This document shows positions 44,135 to 53,811 of a DNA stretch of 64,000 nt, piece after piece. Source of the stretch: Ruegeria sp. TM1040. Its GTDB lineage: Bacteria > Pseudomonadota > Alphaproteobacteria > Rhodobacterales > Rhodobacteraceae. Position numbers and translations under genes: made by a program. Position 1 is the first letter of the stretch. Every line of letters begins with the position of its first letter. The stretch spans positions 242,001-306,000 of the forward strand of contig NC_008043.1 in NCBI RefSeq assembly GCF_000014065.1. Reading direction: 5' to 3'. The notes beneath the pieces are model-generated. The model saw only the letters and a program-made list of their open reading frames with translations. It was not told where the DNA came from and did not search any database.

Positions 44135-47100
44135 TCAGAACGGGATCAGGACACTCAGGCTCGCACCATAGGATTCAAAGTCGGACGTTCCAATCCCGTC
44201 ATAAAACCCCTCGACGGCAACTTTGATCCCGCGATCAGGCACAAGGAAAGTGGCACCCGCTTCGAGCCGCCCCCGCAGATCCGACTGAGAAGAGGCCAGT
44301 GTCGCATCTGTCGGTGTCGCCCCCTGCAGCTTGTTGAAATCATAGATGCCGGAAAAAGACACATAGGGCGAAAATTGCGTGCCCTCCTGCAAATACATCT
44401 CCCATGAAATCTTTGGACCGAACTCGAACCGACCAAGTTCGAAGTCCTGCGAGGGGATCACCCGGCCGAGCGTATCGGTATAGCTTTCCTGCTTCTCATA
44501 GTAGTAGGTCAGCCGCGCAAACGGGCTGATCGTGGTGCGCGCATTCAGTTTGAAATCGCCCGTCAAACCACCTTGCAACAAGAAACGTTCAGTATCGAAA
44601 TCGTCTTCGAACAAACCAAGCGCGTTGACCGTGTTGGAAGATCGACCATAGGTGGCCGCAACATCGAGATAGAGGTTCTGATCGAGGCGCACCACCACAT
44701 AGGGCCCGACCATCCAGCCGGTACCGCTGGCCGACGTCCCGGCCGCGACATTGTCCTCATCGGCAATGTCCAACTGCCCCATGACCCCGAGCAGGACCTG
44801 ATCCGACCAGCGGTAGTCTGCACCCGCAAAGAACAGGCCTGACCGGCTCTCGAAGTTGCCACTCTCCGTGATGGCGTAGGTCCCCTCGGCCCAAAAATCC
44901 CAGCCTGATGAGATTACGGGTGTCACCACGGGCGCTGCTTGCGCCGGGTCGGTTCCGCGAAAACGCAGCGCATAGGCCTGACTGGCCATCGCACGGTCTG
45001 CTGCGGAGTCTGCGCCGGGCCCGGCGCTCGCATCCGCATGGCGCAGCGTCTCGCGCCAACGCGCGCCGTCATTGCGCCGACGAGCCTCCTCCAGCAACGC
45101 GCGCAGACTAAAGCTGAAGTTCGCGGATCGACCACCCGATGTGGCCCGCAGATCAAACCCGTTGCGCCCTTGTTGGCCCGCCAGCGCACCTTGCCTGAGC
45201 CGCGATACCAGATCGGGCTGATTGGACACGATGGCATTGGCGCGATTGGAAACAAAGGCCGCTATCACCTCTTGGGTTTTCTGAATATCCGCTTCTGAAT
45301 CGCGATCATTGGTCAACGCAAAGGTGACACTGGCGAGGCCCGTCGCGCTGGCCGTGACATCATAAGATTGAAGTGTCGATCCCCCGGCATAGCTGGAGGG
45401 CGTTCCATTGGCGGTCATGGCAGAGGTGCTCGCCGTCCCATCAGAGCCGGTGGTCACCGTCTCTGTATGGGTGCCCGTACTGGCAAAAACCACCGAAGCG
45501 CCGCTTGCAGGGGCGGCAAACGTCACATCGACCCCCGCCACTCCTGTACCAGTGCTGTCTGTGACCAAAACCACGAGTGGCGCAGGAAACTGCGCGCCCA
45601 CTTCAGAGACCTGACCCGATCCGGATTGAGCTGCGAGCGCGCTCGCGACGCTCTGGGCTGTGCCACTGACAACGATGTCAAACGGGTCTTCATCCGCGTC
45701 ATCCGATCCCAGGCTCAGGTCGAACCCATACGCACCACCTGCGGTGGCCGTATAGTCAACCCGCAATGTGGTTGTCCCACCGCCACTGGCCACAGTTGTT
45801 GATGCAAGACTGAGACGATCCACCGTCACGTTGCTTTGGTTGCGGATGTTGCTGGCCACCGACGGCGCATCCAGGGTCAAGACATCGGTGCCGCTGTTGG
45901 TGATGGTATAGGTGACGGACGCCGTGACGCCGGGCGTCGCGACCGTGGCGATACTATCGGTGTCACCATCGCTCAACGCACCGCTTGCCGAGGAAGACAC
46001 CTCGATTTCGGGGAGGCCGCTTGCAGAACCCGCGACCGTAATATTGAACAGGCTTTCATCTGCATCGTCATTGGCGACCTGCAGATCAAAACGATAGGCC
46101 CCGCTGACCTGCGGCGTGTACGAGATCTCCAGCGTTGTGGTGCCGCCCCCGCCGGCCACAGTGTTGGACGCAAGAGTCAAACTGTTCACCACGACATTGG
46201 TTTCATTTGAGATATTTCCAGCAACCGTCGGCGTCGTGATATTGAGCGTGCCGGAGCCAGAGTTGGTGAACGTATAGATTATCACCGTCGGCGAACCCGC
46301 ACTTGGGGTGCCGGGAATTGTATCGGTGTCGCCATCCTCAAGACTGCCGCCGGTCGCTGAGCCAACGCCGATTTCCGCGCTCCCATCTGCCGTGCCGCTT
46401 ACGGTGAGATCATAGGTGCCCTCGTCGGCGTCGTCGCTGCTCACATCGAGTTCAAAGGAAAACGCCCCCGCCGCAGTGGGCGTATAGGCCACCGTAAAGG
46501 TGGTGCTGGCGCTGGCTGCAAGGCTGCTGGAGCCGGGCGCAGAGATACTGTCCACGCTCACGTTGCTCGCCGCCGCACTGCTGGGCGTGCCGCTCAGGGT
46601 GAGCGTCGCAGTGCCGGTGTTCTCTACCGTGTAGGTCAGCACCTGCTGCACCCCCACCGCAACATTGCCCTGCGCATCGGTGTCACCATCCGCCAGAGAC
46701 GTTGCCGCCGGGCGCTGGAGATCGATCTCTGGCGAGGCCACCGTCAGCGAGGCCGAGGCGCTGCCGGAATTGCCAAGGCTCGAGGTCAGATCGCCGCTGG
46801 TGTTGCTGTAGCTGCCGTCCGTTCCAGCGGTCACATCCGCCTGCACCGTGCAGCTGGCGCCCGCGCCCACCGTGCCACCGGTATAGGAGAGCGTGCCGCT
46901 GCCAGCCACCGCCGTCAGCGTGCCACCGGTACAGGAGGTCGCGGCATTGGGCGTTGCGGCGACCTCAACCCCCGCAGGCAGACTATTGCTGAAGTCGAGT
47001 GACGTTGCCGCCGTGGCATTGGCGCTGTTGTCGATGGTAAAGGTCACCGTCGCCGTCCCATCCGCAAGGATCGTCCCCGGCGCAATCGCCTGGCTGAACC

Positions 47101-49774
47101 CAGGCGCCGCCGTCGCCGTGCCGCTTACGGTGAGATCATAGGTGCCCTCGTCGGCGTCGTCGCTGCTCACATCGAGCTCAAAGGAAAACGCCCCTGCCGC
47201 GGTCGGCGTATAGGCCACCGTAAAGGTGGTGCTGGCGCTGGCCGCAAGGCTGCTGGAGCCGGGTGCAGAGATACTGTCCACGCTCACATTGCTCGCCGCC
47301 GCACTGCTGGGCGTGCCGCTCAGGGTGAGCGTCGCATTGCCGGTGTTCTCTACCGTGTAGGTCAGCACCTGCTGCACCCCCACCGCAACATTGCCCTGCG
47401 CATCGGTGTCACCATCCGCCAGAGACGTTGCCGCCGGGCGCTGGAGATCGATCTCTGGCGAGGCCACCGTCAGCGAGGCCGAGGCGCTGCCGGAATTGCC
47501 AAGGCTCGAGGTCAGATCGCCGCTGGTGTTGCTGTAGCTGCCGTCCGTTCCAGCGGTCACATCCGCCTGCACCGTGCAGCTGGCGCCCGCGCCCACCGTG
47601 CCACCGGTATAGGAGAGCGTGCCGCTGCCAGCCACCGCCGTCAGCGTGCCACCGGTACAGGAGGTCGCGGCATTGGGCGTTGCGGCGACCTCAACCCCCG
47701 CAGGCAGACTATTGCTGAAGTCGAGTGACGTTGCCGCCGTGGCATTGGCGCTGTTGTCGATGGTAAAGGTCACCGTCGCCGTCCCATCCGCAAGGATCGT
47801 CCCCGGCGCAATCGCCTGGCTGAACCCAGGCGCCGCCGTCGCCGTGCCGCTTACGGTGAGATCATAGGTGCCCTCGTCGGCGTCGTCGCTGCTCACATCG
47901 AGCTCAAAGGAAAACGCCCCTGCCGCGGTCGGCGTATAGGCCACCGTAAAGGTGGTGCTGGCGCTGGCCGCAAGGCTGCTGGAGCCGGGTGCAGAGATAC
48001 TGTCCACGCTCACATTGCTCGCCGCCGAACTGCTGGGCGTGCCGCTCAGGGTGAGCGTCGCATTGCCGGTGTTCTCTACCGTGTAGGTCAGCACCTGCTG
48101 CACCCCCACCGCAACATTGCCCTGCGCATCGGTGTCACCATCCGCCAGAGACGTTGCCGCCGGGCGCTGGAGATCGATCTCTGGCGAGGCCACCGTCAGC
48201 GAGGCCGAGGCGCTGCCGGAATTGCCAAGGCTCGAGGTCAGATCGCCGCTGGTGTTGCTGTAGCTGCCGTCCGTTCCAGCGGTCACATCCGCCTGCACCG
48301 TGCAGCTGGCGCCCGCGCCCACCGTGCCACCGGTATAGGAGAGCGTGCCGCTGCCAGCCACCGCCGTCAGCGTGCCACCGGTACAGGTGGTCGACGCATT
48401 GGGCGTTGCGGCGACCTCAACCCCTGCGGGCAGACTATTGCTAAAGTCGAGCGACGTTGCCGCCGTGGCATTAGCGCTGTTGTCAATGGTAAAGGTCACC
48501 GTCGCCGTCCCATCCGCAAGGATCGTCCCCGGTGCAATCGCCTGGCTGAACCCAGGCGCCGCCGTCGCCGTGCCGCTTACGGTGAAATTGAAGGGGTCTT
48601 CGTCTGCATCGCTGTTCACAAATGACAGATCAAAAGAGAAGGCCCCCGCCGCGCTGGGCGTATATTGCACGGTGAACTGTGTCGTGCCGCCGCCTGCGGA
48701 AACCGTTGTGCTGCCCGGCGCGCCAATCGAATTCACGGTAACATTGCTGGCGCTTGACGAGGAGGCCGTCGCAACACTGAGGTCCGCCGTACCCGAGTTC
48801 GTGATCGTGTAGATGAGAGCCTGAGCGCTTCCGGAGGCTACTGTGCCCTGCGCATCGCTACCTCCATCCGCAACCGTATTAGTTGTTGAAGAGGTCAGAT
48901 CGCTGATCTCGGCTTCGGCATTGATTGTGCCGGAGATGGTGACATTGAAGGTGGTTTCATCGGTTCCATCATCCGCATCGTTGGTTGTGAAACTGAACGG
49001 AACAGAGAAACTGGCACCATCCGTGGTGGAGCTTGGGGTAAATGTGATGCTGATGGCATCGGTCTCTGTCCCGCCTGAAGCCACGGATGCCGCATCTATT
49101 GAGGTCGCCCCAAATGAAGCATTCGTCGGGGTGCCCTGTGTCAACCCAGACAGAGATAGCGTGCCCGAACCACTGTTGCTGACATCGTAGGTGATGGTCG
49201 TCGGGGTACCGCTGTCGATTGCAGCTGCAATCGTGTCGGTTCCACCATCCGCAACCGTGTTGCCCGTGGAGGAAACGAGATCGTCAATCTCAGCCGGAGA
49301 ACTCAGAGATCCGCCGCCGCCTGAGGCGGTGTAGGTAAAGGTGAATGGCGATCCCCCGTGGGTGCCGCTCACCGTGCAGCCCGCCGCACAATCGATCCCG
49401 GACAAGCTGCCGCCATCCGCATCGAGCGTGCCTTGAGGGCTGCCGTTATTGACGCTGAATATCAGATCACGGAGATCATTTGCCGAAGGGTCAAAGATGA
49501 AAAAGTTGGTGCTCGATCCTCCAGCAATCTGAATTTGTATCAGGTCGTCAGACAATGCCGACACGGCCGCGCCGCTTTGCAAGGTGCACTCATCCACAGT
49601 GAGATTCATTGTCAGCGGGTCACCGCCAGAGGTATTGGCTGGGCAACTCGTAAACGACGCTTGTGCCGCCTGTGGGGCTACAAAAAGCGAGACCATGATA
49701 AAGAAGAATACGCCACTGAGGCGTTTAACAATCGGCCCCCGCCCAGTTTTGTACCCTGAAACCGGAGGTGTCAT
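44135..49774 (-). CDS. Giant repetitive autotransporter-like surface protein
   Basis: About 1,879 residues (1,895 if ATG 49822 is used; no convincing RBS decides). Signal peptide ends near AAQASF. Then come choice-of-anchor-D/HYDIN-like beta domains, three near-identical 242-residue units (46389-48566; each one APGFSQAIAPGTILADGTAT-type domain plus one anchor-D domain), two further anchor-D repeats, a Big-1-like Ig domain (VLVTDSTGTGVAGVDVTF), and a helical linker. The C-terminal beta barrel of about 260 residues (from SGWDFWAEGTYAI) ends in VLIPF with a terminal Phe, as in outer-membrane autotransporters. Probably a long fibrous adhesin or surface rod exported by the type V route. Confidence 0.88.
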   Translation of the reverse strand: MTPPVSGYKTGRGPIVKRLSGVFFFIMVSLFVAPQAAQASFTSCPANTSGGDPLTMNLTVDECTLQSGAAVSALSDDLIQIQIAGGSSTNFFIFDPSANDLRDLIFSVNNGSPQGTLDADGGSLSGIDCAAGCTVSGTHGGSPFTFTYTASGGGGSLSSPAEIDDLVSSTGNTVADGGTDTIAAAIDSGTPTTITYDVSNSGSGTLSLSGLTQGTPTNASFGATSIDAASVASGGTETDAISITFTPSSTTDGASFSVPFSFTTNDADDGTDETTFNVTISGTINAEAEISDLTSSTTNTVADGGSDAQGTVASGSAQALIYTITNSGTADLSVATASSSSASNVTVNSIGAPGSTTVSAGGGTTQFTVQYTPSAAGAFSFDLSFVNSDADEDPFNFTVSGTATAAPGFSQAIAPGTILADGTATVTFTIDNSANATAATSLDFSNSLPAGVEVAATPNASTTCTGGTLTAVAGSGTLSYTGGTVGAGASCTVQADVTAGTDGSYSNTSGDLTSSLGNSGSASASLTVASPEIDLQRPAATSLADGDTDAQGNVAVGVQQVLTYTVENTGNATLTLSGTPSSSAASNVSVDSISAPGSSSLAASASTTFTVAYTPTAAGAFSFELDVSSDDADEGTYDLTVSGTATAAPGFSQAIAPGTILADGTATVTFTIDNSANATAATSLDFSNSLPAGVEVAATPNAATSCTGGTLTAVAGSGTLSYTGGTVGAGASCTVQADVTAGTDGSYSNTSGDLTSSLGNSGSASASLTVASPEIDLQRPAATSLADGDTDAQGNVAVGVQQVLTYTVENTGNATLTLSGTPSSAAASNVSVDSISAPGSSSLAASASTTFTVAYTPTAAGAFSFELDVSSDDADEGTYDLTVSGTATAAPGFSQAIAPGTILADGTATVTFTIDNSANATAATSLDFSNSLPAGVEVAATPNAATSCTGGTLTAVAGSGTLSYTGGTVGAGASCTVQADVTAGTDGSYSNTSGDLTSSLGNSGSASASLTVASPEIDLQRPAATSLADGDTDAQGNVAVGVQQVLTYTVENTGTATLTLSGTPSSAAASNVSVDSISAPGSSSLAASASTTFTVAYTPTAAGAFSFELDVSSDDADEGTYDLTVSGTADGSAEIGVGSATGGSLEDGDTDTIPGTPSAGSPTVIIYTFTNSGSGTLNITTPTVAGNISNETNVVVNSLTLASNTVAGGGGTTTLEISYTPQVSGAYRFDLQVANDDADESLFNITVAGSASGLPEIEVSSSASGALSDGDTDSIATVATPGVTASVTYTITNSGTDVLTLDAPSVASNIRNQSNVTVDRLSLASTTVASGGGTTTLRVDYTATAGGAYGFDLSLGSDDADEDPFDIVVSGTAQSVASALAAQSGSGQVSEVGAQFPAPLVVLVTDSTGTGVAGVDVTFAAPASGASVVFASTGTHTETVTTGSDGTASTSAMTANGTPSSYAGGSTLQSYDVTASATGLASVTFALTNDRDSEADIQKTQEVIAAFVSNRANAIVSNQPDLVSRLRQGALAGQQGRNGFDLRATSGGRSANFSFSLRALLEEARRRNDGARWRETLRHADASAGPGADSAADRAMASQAYALRFRGTDPAQAAPVVTPVISSGWDFWAEGTYAITESGNFESRSGLFFAGADYRWSDQVLLGVMGQLDIADEDNVAAGTSASGTGWMVGPYVVVRLDQNLYLDVAATYGRSSNTVNALGLFEDDFDTERFLLQGGLTGDFKLNARTTISPFARLTYYYEKQESYTDTLGRVIPSQDFELGRFEFGPKISWEMYLQEGTQFSPYVSFSGIYDFNKLQGATPTDATLASSQSDLRGRLEAGATFLVPDRGIKVAVEGFYDGIGTSDFESYGASLSVLIPF
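46389..48566 (-). repeat. Three tandem 726-bp coding repeats
   Basis: Units at 46389-47114, 47115-47840 and 47841-48566 start at the same GCCGTGCCGCTTACGGTGA point exactly 726 bp apart. The inner portions of the first two are identical by inspection over at least 300 bp, while the third differs at a few positions. The length is a multiple of three, so copy number can change without breaking the frame. Confidence 0.93.
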
Positions 49775-50366
49775 GGCGCAACGTTTGTCGCGCACCACAC
49801 ATTCGCACAAAAACTCAATCATGAATACTTCACTTTCAAACCGCCAACAACGCCCCAAAAGACGGAGCGCACACCTTGGCACAACCATAGCTATATTTTA
49901 AAAAACTCCAAAACAATTATGATTTGGACGATTGCGCACACAATGACGCGCTCCGCTTATCAAGAAAAATCAATCATGGGGAGTATTTAGGAATACTTGC
50001 ACCTTTTCCAAGGAAACGTATCAGCACCCGGTGCGAGACGGTCCGATCGAAAAACGCGCCGCGGCCTCCTCACGCTTAGGCCCTGACCCTCAAGTGATAG
50101 CCAAGCCTGCATAGATAAAAGTCAACGTACCTGAGCTCAGTGAAGGGCGTACGACGTCCCTGCATGCGAGGCGCTCGTGGCACCACACTGACAAGGCCTG
50201 ATGCAACCTAAAAAATATTTTGATTGCCACAATGCTGTTCATATGTGACGCTCGAAGAATCAAAGATGCGCACTTTATTATACTACCTATAGAATATTGC
50301 CGCCAAATACACATCGGGCACTGTCCGGTTGTGAATACGTGAAACGCGCATTTTCCGGGGGAGATT
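49775..50366. other. AT-rich divergent region between adhesin and tail-collar genes
   Basis: About 590 bp without a credible gene, clearly richer in A and T than its surroundings between 49880 and 50000. It includes the palindrome at 49982-49997 and should hold promoters for the giant protein (leftward) and the tail-collar operon (rightward). The small frame at 50090-50461 (-) has no domain. Confidence 0.5.
49982..49997. promoter_or_regulatory. AGTATT palindrome in the divergent region
   Basis: AGTATT-TAGG-AATACT: perfect 6-bp arms around a 4-bp centre. It is located between the divergently transcribed adhesin and tail-collar genes, so it may be an operator for both. Confidence 0.4.
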
Positions 50367-50873
50367 ATGTCAGAACCTTTTCTCGCTGAGATCCGCATTG
50401 TCGGGTTCAATTTTGCGCCTCGGGGCTGGGCGTTCTGCGATGGGCAGATCCTGCCGATCAATCAGAACCAATCGCTCTATTCTTTGCTCGGCACGACCTA
50501 TGGCGGTGATGGGCGCACCTCTTTTGCGCTGCCCGACCTGCGCGGTCGCACCCCCTTGCACAGGGGGCCGGGACATTCACTTGGTCAAAAAAGTGGTGCT
50601 GAAACCGTCACACTCGGTATTGGTGAAATGCCGGCGCACACGCACGCCGCGCATGCCTCTTCACAAGTCGGCAACAGCCGCACGCCCGCAAGCCACCTGC
50701 TGGCTGCAGAAATATCTCCTGATGCGGCCTATCATGCCCCGACCCCGGGAACTTTGGTGGGCATCCGTGCCATAACCAATGCTGGCGGCTCTCAGGCACA
50801 TGAGAACATGCAGCCCTATATCGCCGTAAACTTCTGCATCGCCCTTCAAGGGCTGTTTCCGTCGCGCAACTGA
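50367..50873 (+). CDS. Tail-collar domain protein 1 (MdpB-like)
   Basis: A 168-residue protein with an N-terminal phage Tail Collar domain (about 6-62: NFAPRGWAFCDGQILPINQN and TTYGGDGRTSFALPDLRGR) and a C-terminal GGSQAHENMQPYIAVNFCIALQG motif typical of microcystin-dependent-protein (MdpB) relatives. RBS GGGGGAGA. The middle part (about 90-135) is divergent from its two paralogues and could be a binding tip. No signal peptide is present, so export or assembly would need another route. First of three tandem paralogues. Confidence 0.9.
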   Translation: MSEPFLAEIRIVGFNFAPRGWAFCDGQILPINQNQSLYSLLGTTYGGDGRTSFALPDLRGRTPLHRGPGHSLGQKSGAETVTLGIGEMPAHTHAAHASSQVGNSRTPASHLLAAEISPDAAYHAPTPGTLVGIRAITNAGGSQAHENMQPYIAVNFCIALQGLFPSRN

Positions 50874-50890
50874 TCACGAAAGGACACAGG

Positions 50891-51409
50891 ATGTCGGAAC
50901 CTTTTGTAGGCGAAATCCGTATGTTTGCGGGTAACTTCGCTCCTCGCGGCTGGGCCTTCTGCGATGGTCAGCTGCTCGCGGTGTCGCAAAACGATGCACT
51001 GTTTTCCCTTTTTGGCACGATCTATGGCGGCGACGGCCGCACGACATTTGGCCTCCCGGATATGCGCGGACGATTGCCGCTTCATGCGGGGGCCGGCCCC
51101 GGCCTAAGCCCGCGCAGACTGGGCGCGCGCGGAGGTGCAGAAAAGGTCACCCTGACCGTCAACCAGATGCCCAGCCATACACATCCCCTGCAGGCCTCGA
51201 CAGAACTCGCACAAGACCAAGACCCTGGAGGCAGGGTGCTGGCAGCGGGGTCCGGGATCAACCACTACACGCCATCGTCACCAACCTCGCCTATGGCGTC
51301 GAATATGGTGACGCATACGGGTGGTTCGCGGTCACACACCAATCTGATGCCATTCCTCTGCGTCAATTTCATCGTGGCGCTGTTCGGCATCTATCCGAGC
51401 CGACATTAG
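50891..51409 (+). CDS. Tail-collar domain protein 2 (MdpB-like)
   Basis: A 172-residue paralogue: MSEPFVGEIRMFAGNFAPRG start, CDGQLLAVSQNDALFSLFGT collar core and the closing HTNLMPFLCVNFIVALFGIY. About half the residues match copies 1 and 3 by eye; the variable segment lies at about 95-140. RBS AAAGGA. The gene starts 17 bp after copy 1. In other bacteria such collar proteins also occur in sets of two or three, but their function is not settled. Confidence 0.9.
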   Translation: MSEPFVGEIRMFAGNFAPRGWAFCDGQLLAVSQNDALFSLFGTIYGGDGRTTFGLPDMRGRLPLHAGAGPGLSPRRLGARGGAEKVTLTVNQMPSHTHPLQASTELAQDQDPGGRVLAAGSGINHYTPSSPTSPMASNMVTHTGGSRSHTNLMPFLCVNFIVALFGIYPSRH

Positions 51410-51418
51410 GAGGCGTAT

Positions 51419-51946
51419 ATGTCTGAACCTTTCATCGCTGAGATACGGATCTTTGCCGGGAATTTTGCGCCGCGCAGCTGGGCTTTTTGTGACGGCCAGC
51501 TTTTGCCGGTCTCTCAGAACACAGCGCTGTTTTCCTTGATCGGCACCACCTATGGCGGCGATGGTCGCACGACAACTGCGCTGCCCAATCTGCAGGGACG
51601 CGCACCGATGCACCCGGGGCGCGGTCCCGGCCTCACCGACCGCCGCCTCGGCCAGCGTGGCGGCAGTGAAAACGTGACCTTGAGCGAAGCGCAACTGCCC
51701 AACCACACCCATTCAGGCATCGCCAGCCTGGACACGTCGAGCACTGGCACTCCAAGCGATACAACCACGCTTGGCGATACCGGCTTTGACAACCTTTACC
51801 AGACGGCGACCGGGACCAATCTGGTCGACCTTGCCCCAGAGGCCCTGCCCAACACGGGTGGCGGCGCGGCGCACCAGAACATGCAGCCTTATCTTACCTT
51901 GAATTTCATTATCGCGCTTCAGGGCCTTTACCCGTCACGCAGTTAA
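51419..51946 (+). CDS. Tail-collar domain protein 3 (MdpB-like)
   Basis: A 175-residue paralogue: MSEPFIAEIRIFAGNFAPRS start, DGQLLPVSQNTALFSLIGTT collar core, Ser/Thr/Gly-rich variable middle and closing MQPYLTLNFIIALQGLYPS. RBS AGGAGG, 9 bp after copy 2. Strong N-terminal and C-terminal conservation with a variable centre points to a trimeric fibre-like fold with different tips in each copy (inference). Confidence 0.9.
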   Translation: MSEPFIAEIRIFAGNFAPRSWAFCDGQLLPVSQNTALFSLIGTTYGGDGRTTTALPNLQGRAPMHPGRGPGLTDRRLGQRGGSENVTLSEAQLPNHTHSGIASLDTSSTGTPSDTTTLGDTGFDNLYQTATGTNLVDLAPEALPNTGGGAAHQNMQPYLTLNFIIALQGLYPSRS

Positions 51947-52015
51947 CCTTTGCCTCGGCGTCATCGCCCGCCCCCAGATCCGCCTATCGGCCCGCATATC
52001 GGAAGGACATTCGAC

Positions 52016-53233
52016 ATGTCAGTTGAAGACGCCACCCATGAGGACTTTTCAGGAAACCTGCTGACAGATCCCAGTTACTTTCGGATCTTCTTCACTGCCC
52101 TCACCTCGGAGGGCAGCTTGGGCTACAACGACCAGACGATCGAAAATGGCAGTTTTTCTGCGAGCTTCACGCCTCTAACGCAGACCACCTATGAGCCCTC
52201 CCTTCTCAATGCCTCTGTTACACAAGGCGGCTATGTTTCGGTGTTGGCCGTGGATGCAAGCACGGGCCATGTGACCTACATTCGCGAACGCCGCGATGAG
52301 ACAGGCAGCCGTTTTGCCGCGCCGCAGGATCTGGGCAAACCAGACAATGTGGCCAATTTGGGTGAAACCCTGCTGCTCAACGGGCTGAATGGTCGCCCGA
52401 ATGTATTCTTGATCAGCGCAGATCCCACCGGTGAGATCTGGTGGAAGTACGAAAATCCCAATACCGTGGTTGAAGAGACCATCACCGTGGTGCCGCCGGG
52501 AACCGATACCCCAATCGAAGTGACAGTTCTCGTCGAAGTTCCGCCTGCGCAACCCTGGTCAGACTGGCAACAACTGCCGGGCGCGTTGAGCAGCCTCACC
52601 GCCACACAAAACGCGGATGGTCGCATTCTGCTTGCAGGGATCAACTCCGACGGCATCCCATACATGAACCTACAGTCCAGTGATCGGCCCTTTTTGCCAG
52701 AGGGCTGGGATGGCTGGGAGGAGATTTCCGACGGGCTAACCGGCTTTGAGCAATTGGTGTGCGGTCTCGACATGAATGCGCTGGTTCACATCTTTGCGCG
52801 GATCGGCGACAAGATCTACATGAAGGCCCAGCAACAGGTCAGCGCCAGCAGCTTTGGAGCCTGGGTTTTGTTTGGCACCTTCCCGTCTTCTGTACACTCA
52901 ATGGCCCTGTCCAGCGCATGCAATGACGGGCTGTATCTTGTGGCTCAGTTGAGCACCGGAACGAACTGCCCGCTCTACGCCAAGTATCAAACCGGCCCCA
53001 CCTCGGAAAACTGGTCCACATGGGATGTCATTGGCCATGTGGCGCAAGATTGCGATCTGGTTCTGCAGCCCAATGCAAACGCAATGCTGAGCCTGTTTTC
53101 ATGCGACCCCAACGGTGACGCGGCCTATCTCAACCAGCAGACCCTTGATCATTGGGCGGCCGTCTGGACCGCTCTGGGGTCCGGCTATGCCACGATTGCA
53201 ACCACGCAGGACATCACACCGAACCCCGAATGA
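52016..53233 (+). CDS. Predicted beta-propeller (tectonin/PLL-like) protein
   Basis: A 405-residue protein without signal peptide. It shows repeated blade-like blocks: a W-x-x-W-x-x-L stretch (WSDWQQLPGALSS, GWDGWEEISDGLTG, ENWSTWDVIGHV) followed by short beta hairpins with D/N-G turns. This resembles tectonin or PLL-type lectin propellers that bind glycans. The family is not certain. It begins 69 bp after the third collar gene with GGAAGGA as RBS, and its stop overlaps the GNAT gene (ATGA). It may provide glycan recognition to the collar proteins. Confidence 0.65.
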   Translation: MSVEDATHEDFSGNLLTDPSYFRIFFTALTSEGSLGYNDQTIENGSFSASFTPLTQTTYEPSLLNASVTQGGYVSVLAVDASTGHVTYIRERRDETGSRFAAPQDLGKPDNVANLGETLLLNGLNGRPNVFLISADPTGEIWWKYENPNTVVEETITVVPPGTDTPIEVTVLVEVPPAQPWSDWQQLPGALSSLTATQNADGRILLAGINSDGIPYMNLQSSDRPFLPEGWDGWEEISDGLTGFEQLVCGLDMNALVHIFARIGDKIYMKAQQQVSASSFGAWVLFGTFPSSVHSMALSSACNDGLYLVAQLSTGTNCPLYAKYQTGPTSENWSTWDVIGHVAQDCDLVLQPNANAMLSLFSCDPNGDAAYLNQQTLDHWAAVWTALGSGYATIATTQDITPNPE

Positions 53234-53811
53234 CGCTGCCCGAAGCCCCCCCGACATCCTTTGAGATCCGTCCCCCATCTGGGGCGGAGGCACCACTCGC
53301 CCGCCGCGCCGCTACTCTGGGCGCGCGCTATCGGTGGATCACGCCCAAGGATCAAGCGTTTCTGGTCGCGCTCTATCGATCGACGCGCGAGGTCGAACTT
53401 GATCGAACCCCTTGGCAGGAAACCGAGAAACAAGCCTTCATCACCATGCAGTTCATGGCCCAGCATGCGCATTACCAGGCACATTATCCTGATGCGCTAT
53501 GGCTCGTGATTGAGCAGTACAACAAAGCCGTGGGGCGTCTTTATCTTGAGCGCTGGGAGCGCGAGCACCGCATCATCGACATCGCCCTTTTACCCCAGAC
53601 GCGCGGCCAAGGGCTTGGGAGCGCAATTCTCGGCGACCTCCTCGAGGAGGCCACTCGTGCGCAAAAGTCCGTGAGCATCCACGTCGAAAAGGCCAATCCG
53701 GCCCAGACCCTCTATCGCCGGCTTGGTTTCATTACAAAAGAGGACAAAGGCGTTTACGACCTGATGCGCTGGGATCTTCCGGCAGATCAGGTAAATACGG
53801 CTTCGTACTGA
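53230..53811 (+). CDS. GNAT-family N-acetyltransferase
   Basis: A 193-residue acetyltransferase. The acetyl-CoA pyrophosphate-binding motif A reads QTRGQGLGSAILGDLLEEA (about 138-156); VEKANPAQTLYRRLGF is motif B. N-terminal part PKDQAFLVALYRSTREVELDR is the usual alpha1-alpha2. It could acetylate a collar protein, a surface sugar or an N-terminus. ATGA overlap with the propeller gene makes them one operon. Its 3' end overlaps the end of the convergent small gene by 25 bp. Confidence 0.85.
   Translation: MTLPEAPPTSFEIRPPSGAEAPLARRAATLGARYRWITPKDQAFLVALYRSTREVELDRTPWQETEKQAFITMQFMAQHAHYQAHYPDALWLVIEQYNKAVGRLYLERWEREHRIIDIALLPQTRGQGLGSAILGDLLEEATRAQKSVSIHVEKANPAQTLYRRLGFITKEDKGVYDLMRWDLPADQVNTASY

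Noticed and set aside
46702-48444. Three identical 96-residue + strand frames 726 bp apart, suggesting a repeated gene family
   Set aside because: They are antisense shadows of the repeated units in the giant minus-strand protein.
50367-51946. Prophage
   Set aside because: Only collar-domain proteins are present; no capsid, terminase, sheath, baseplate, lysis or integrase genes occur nearby.
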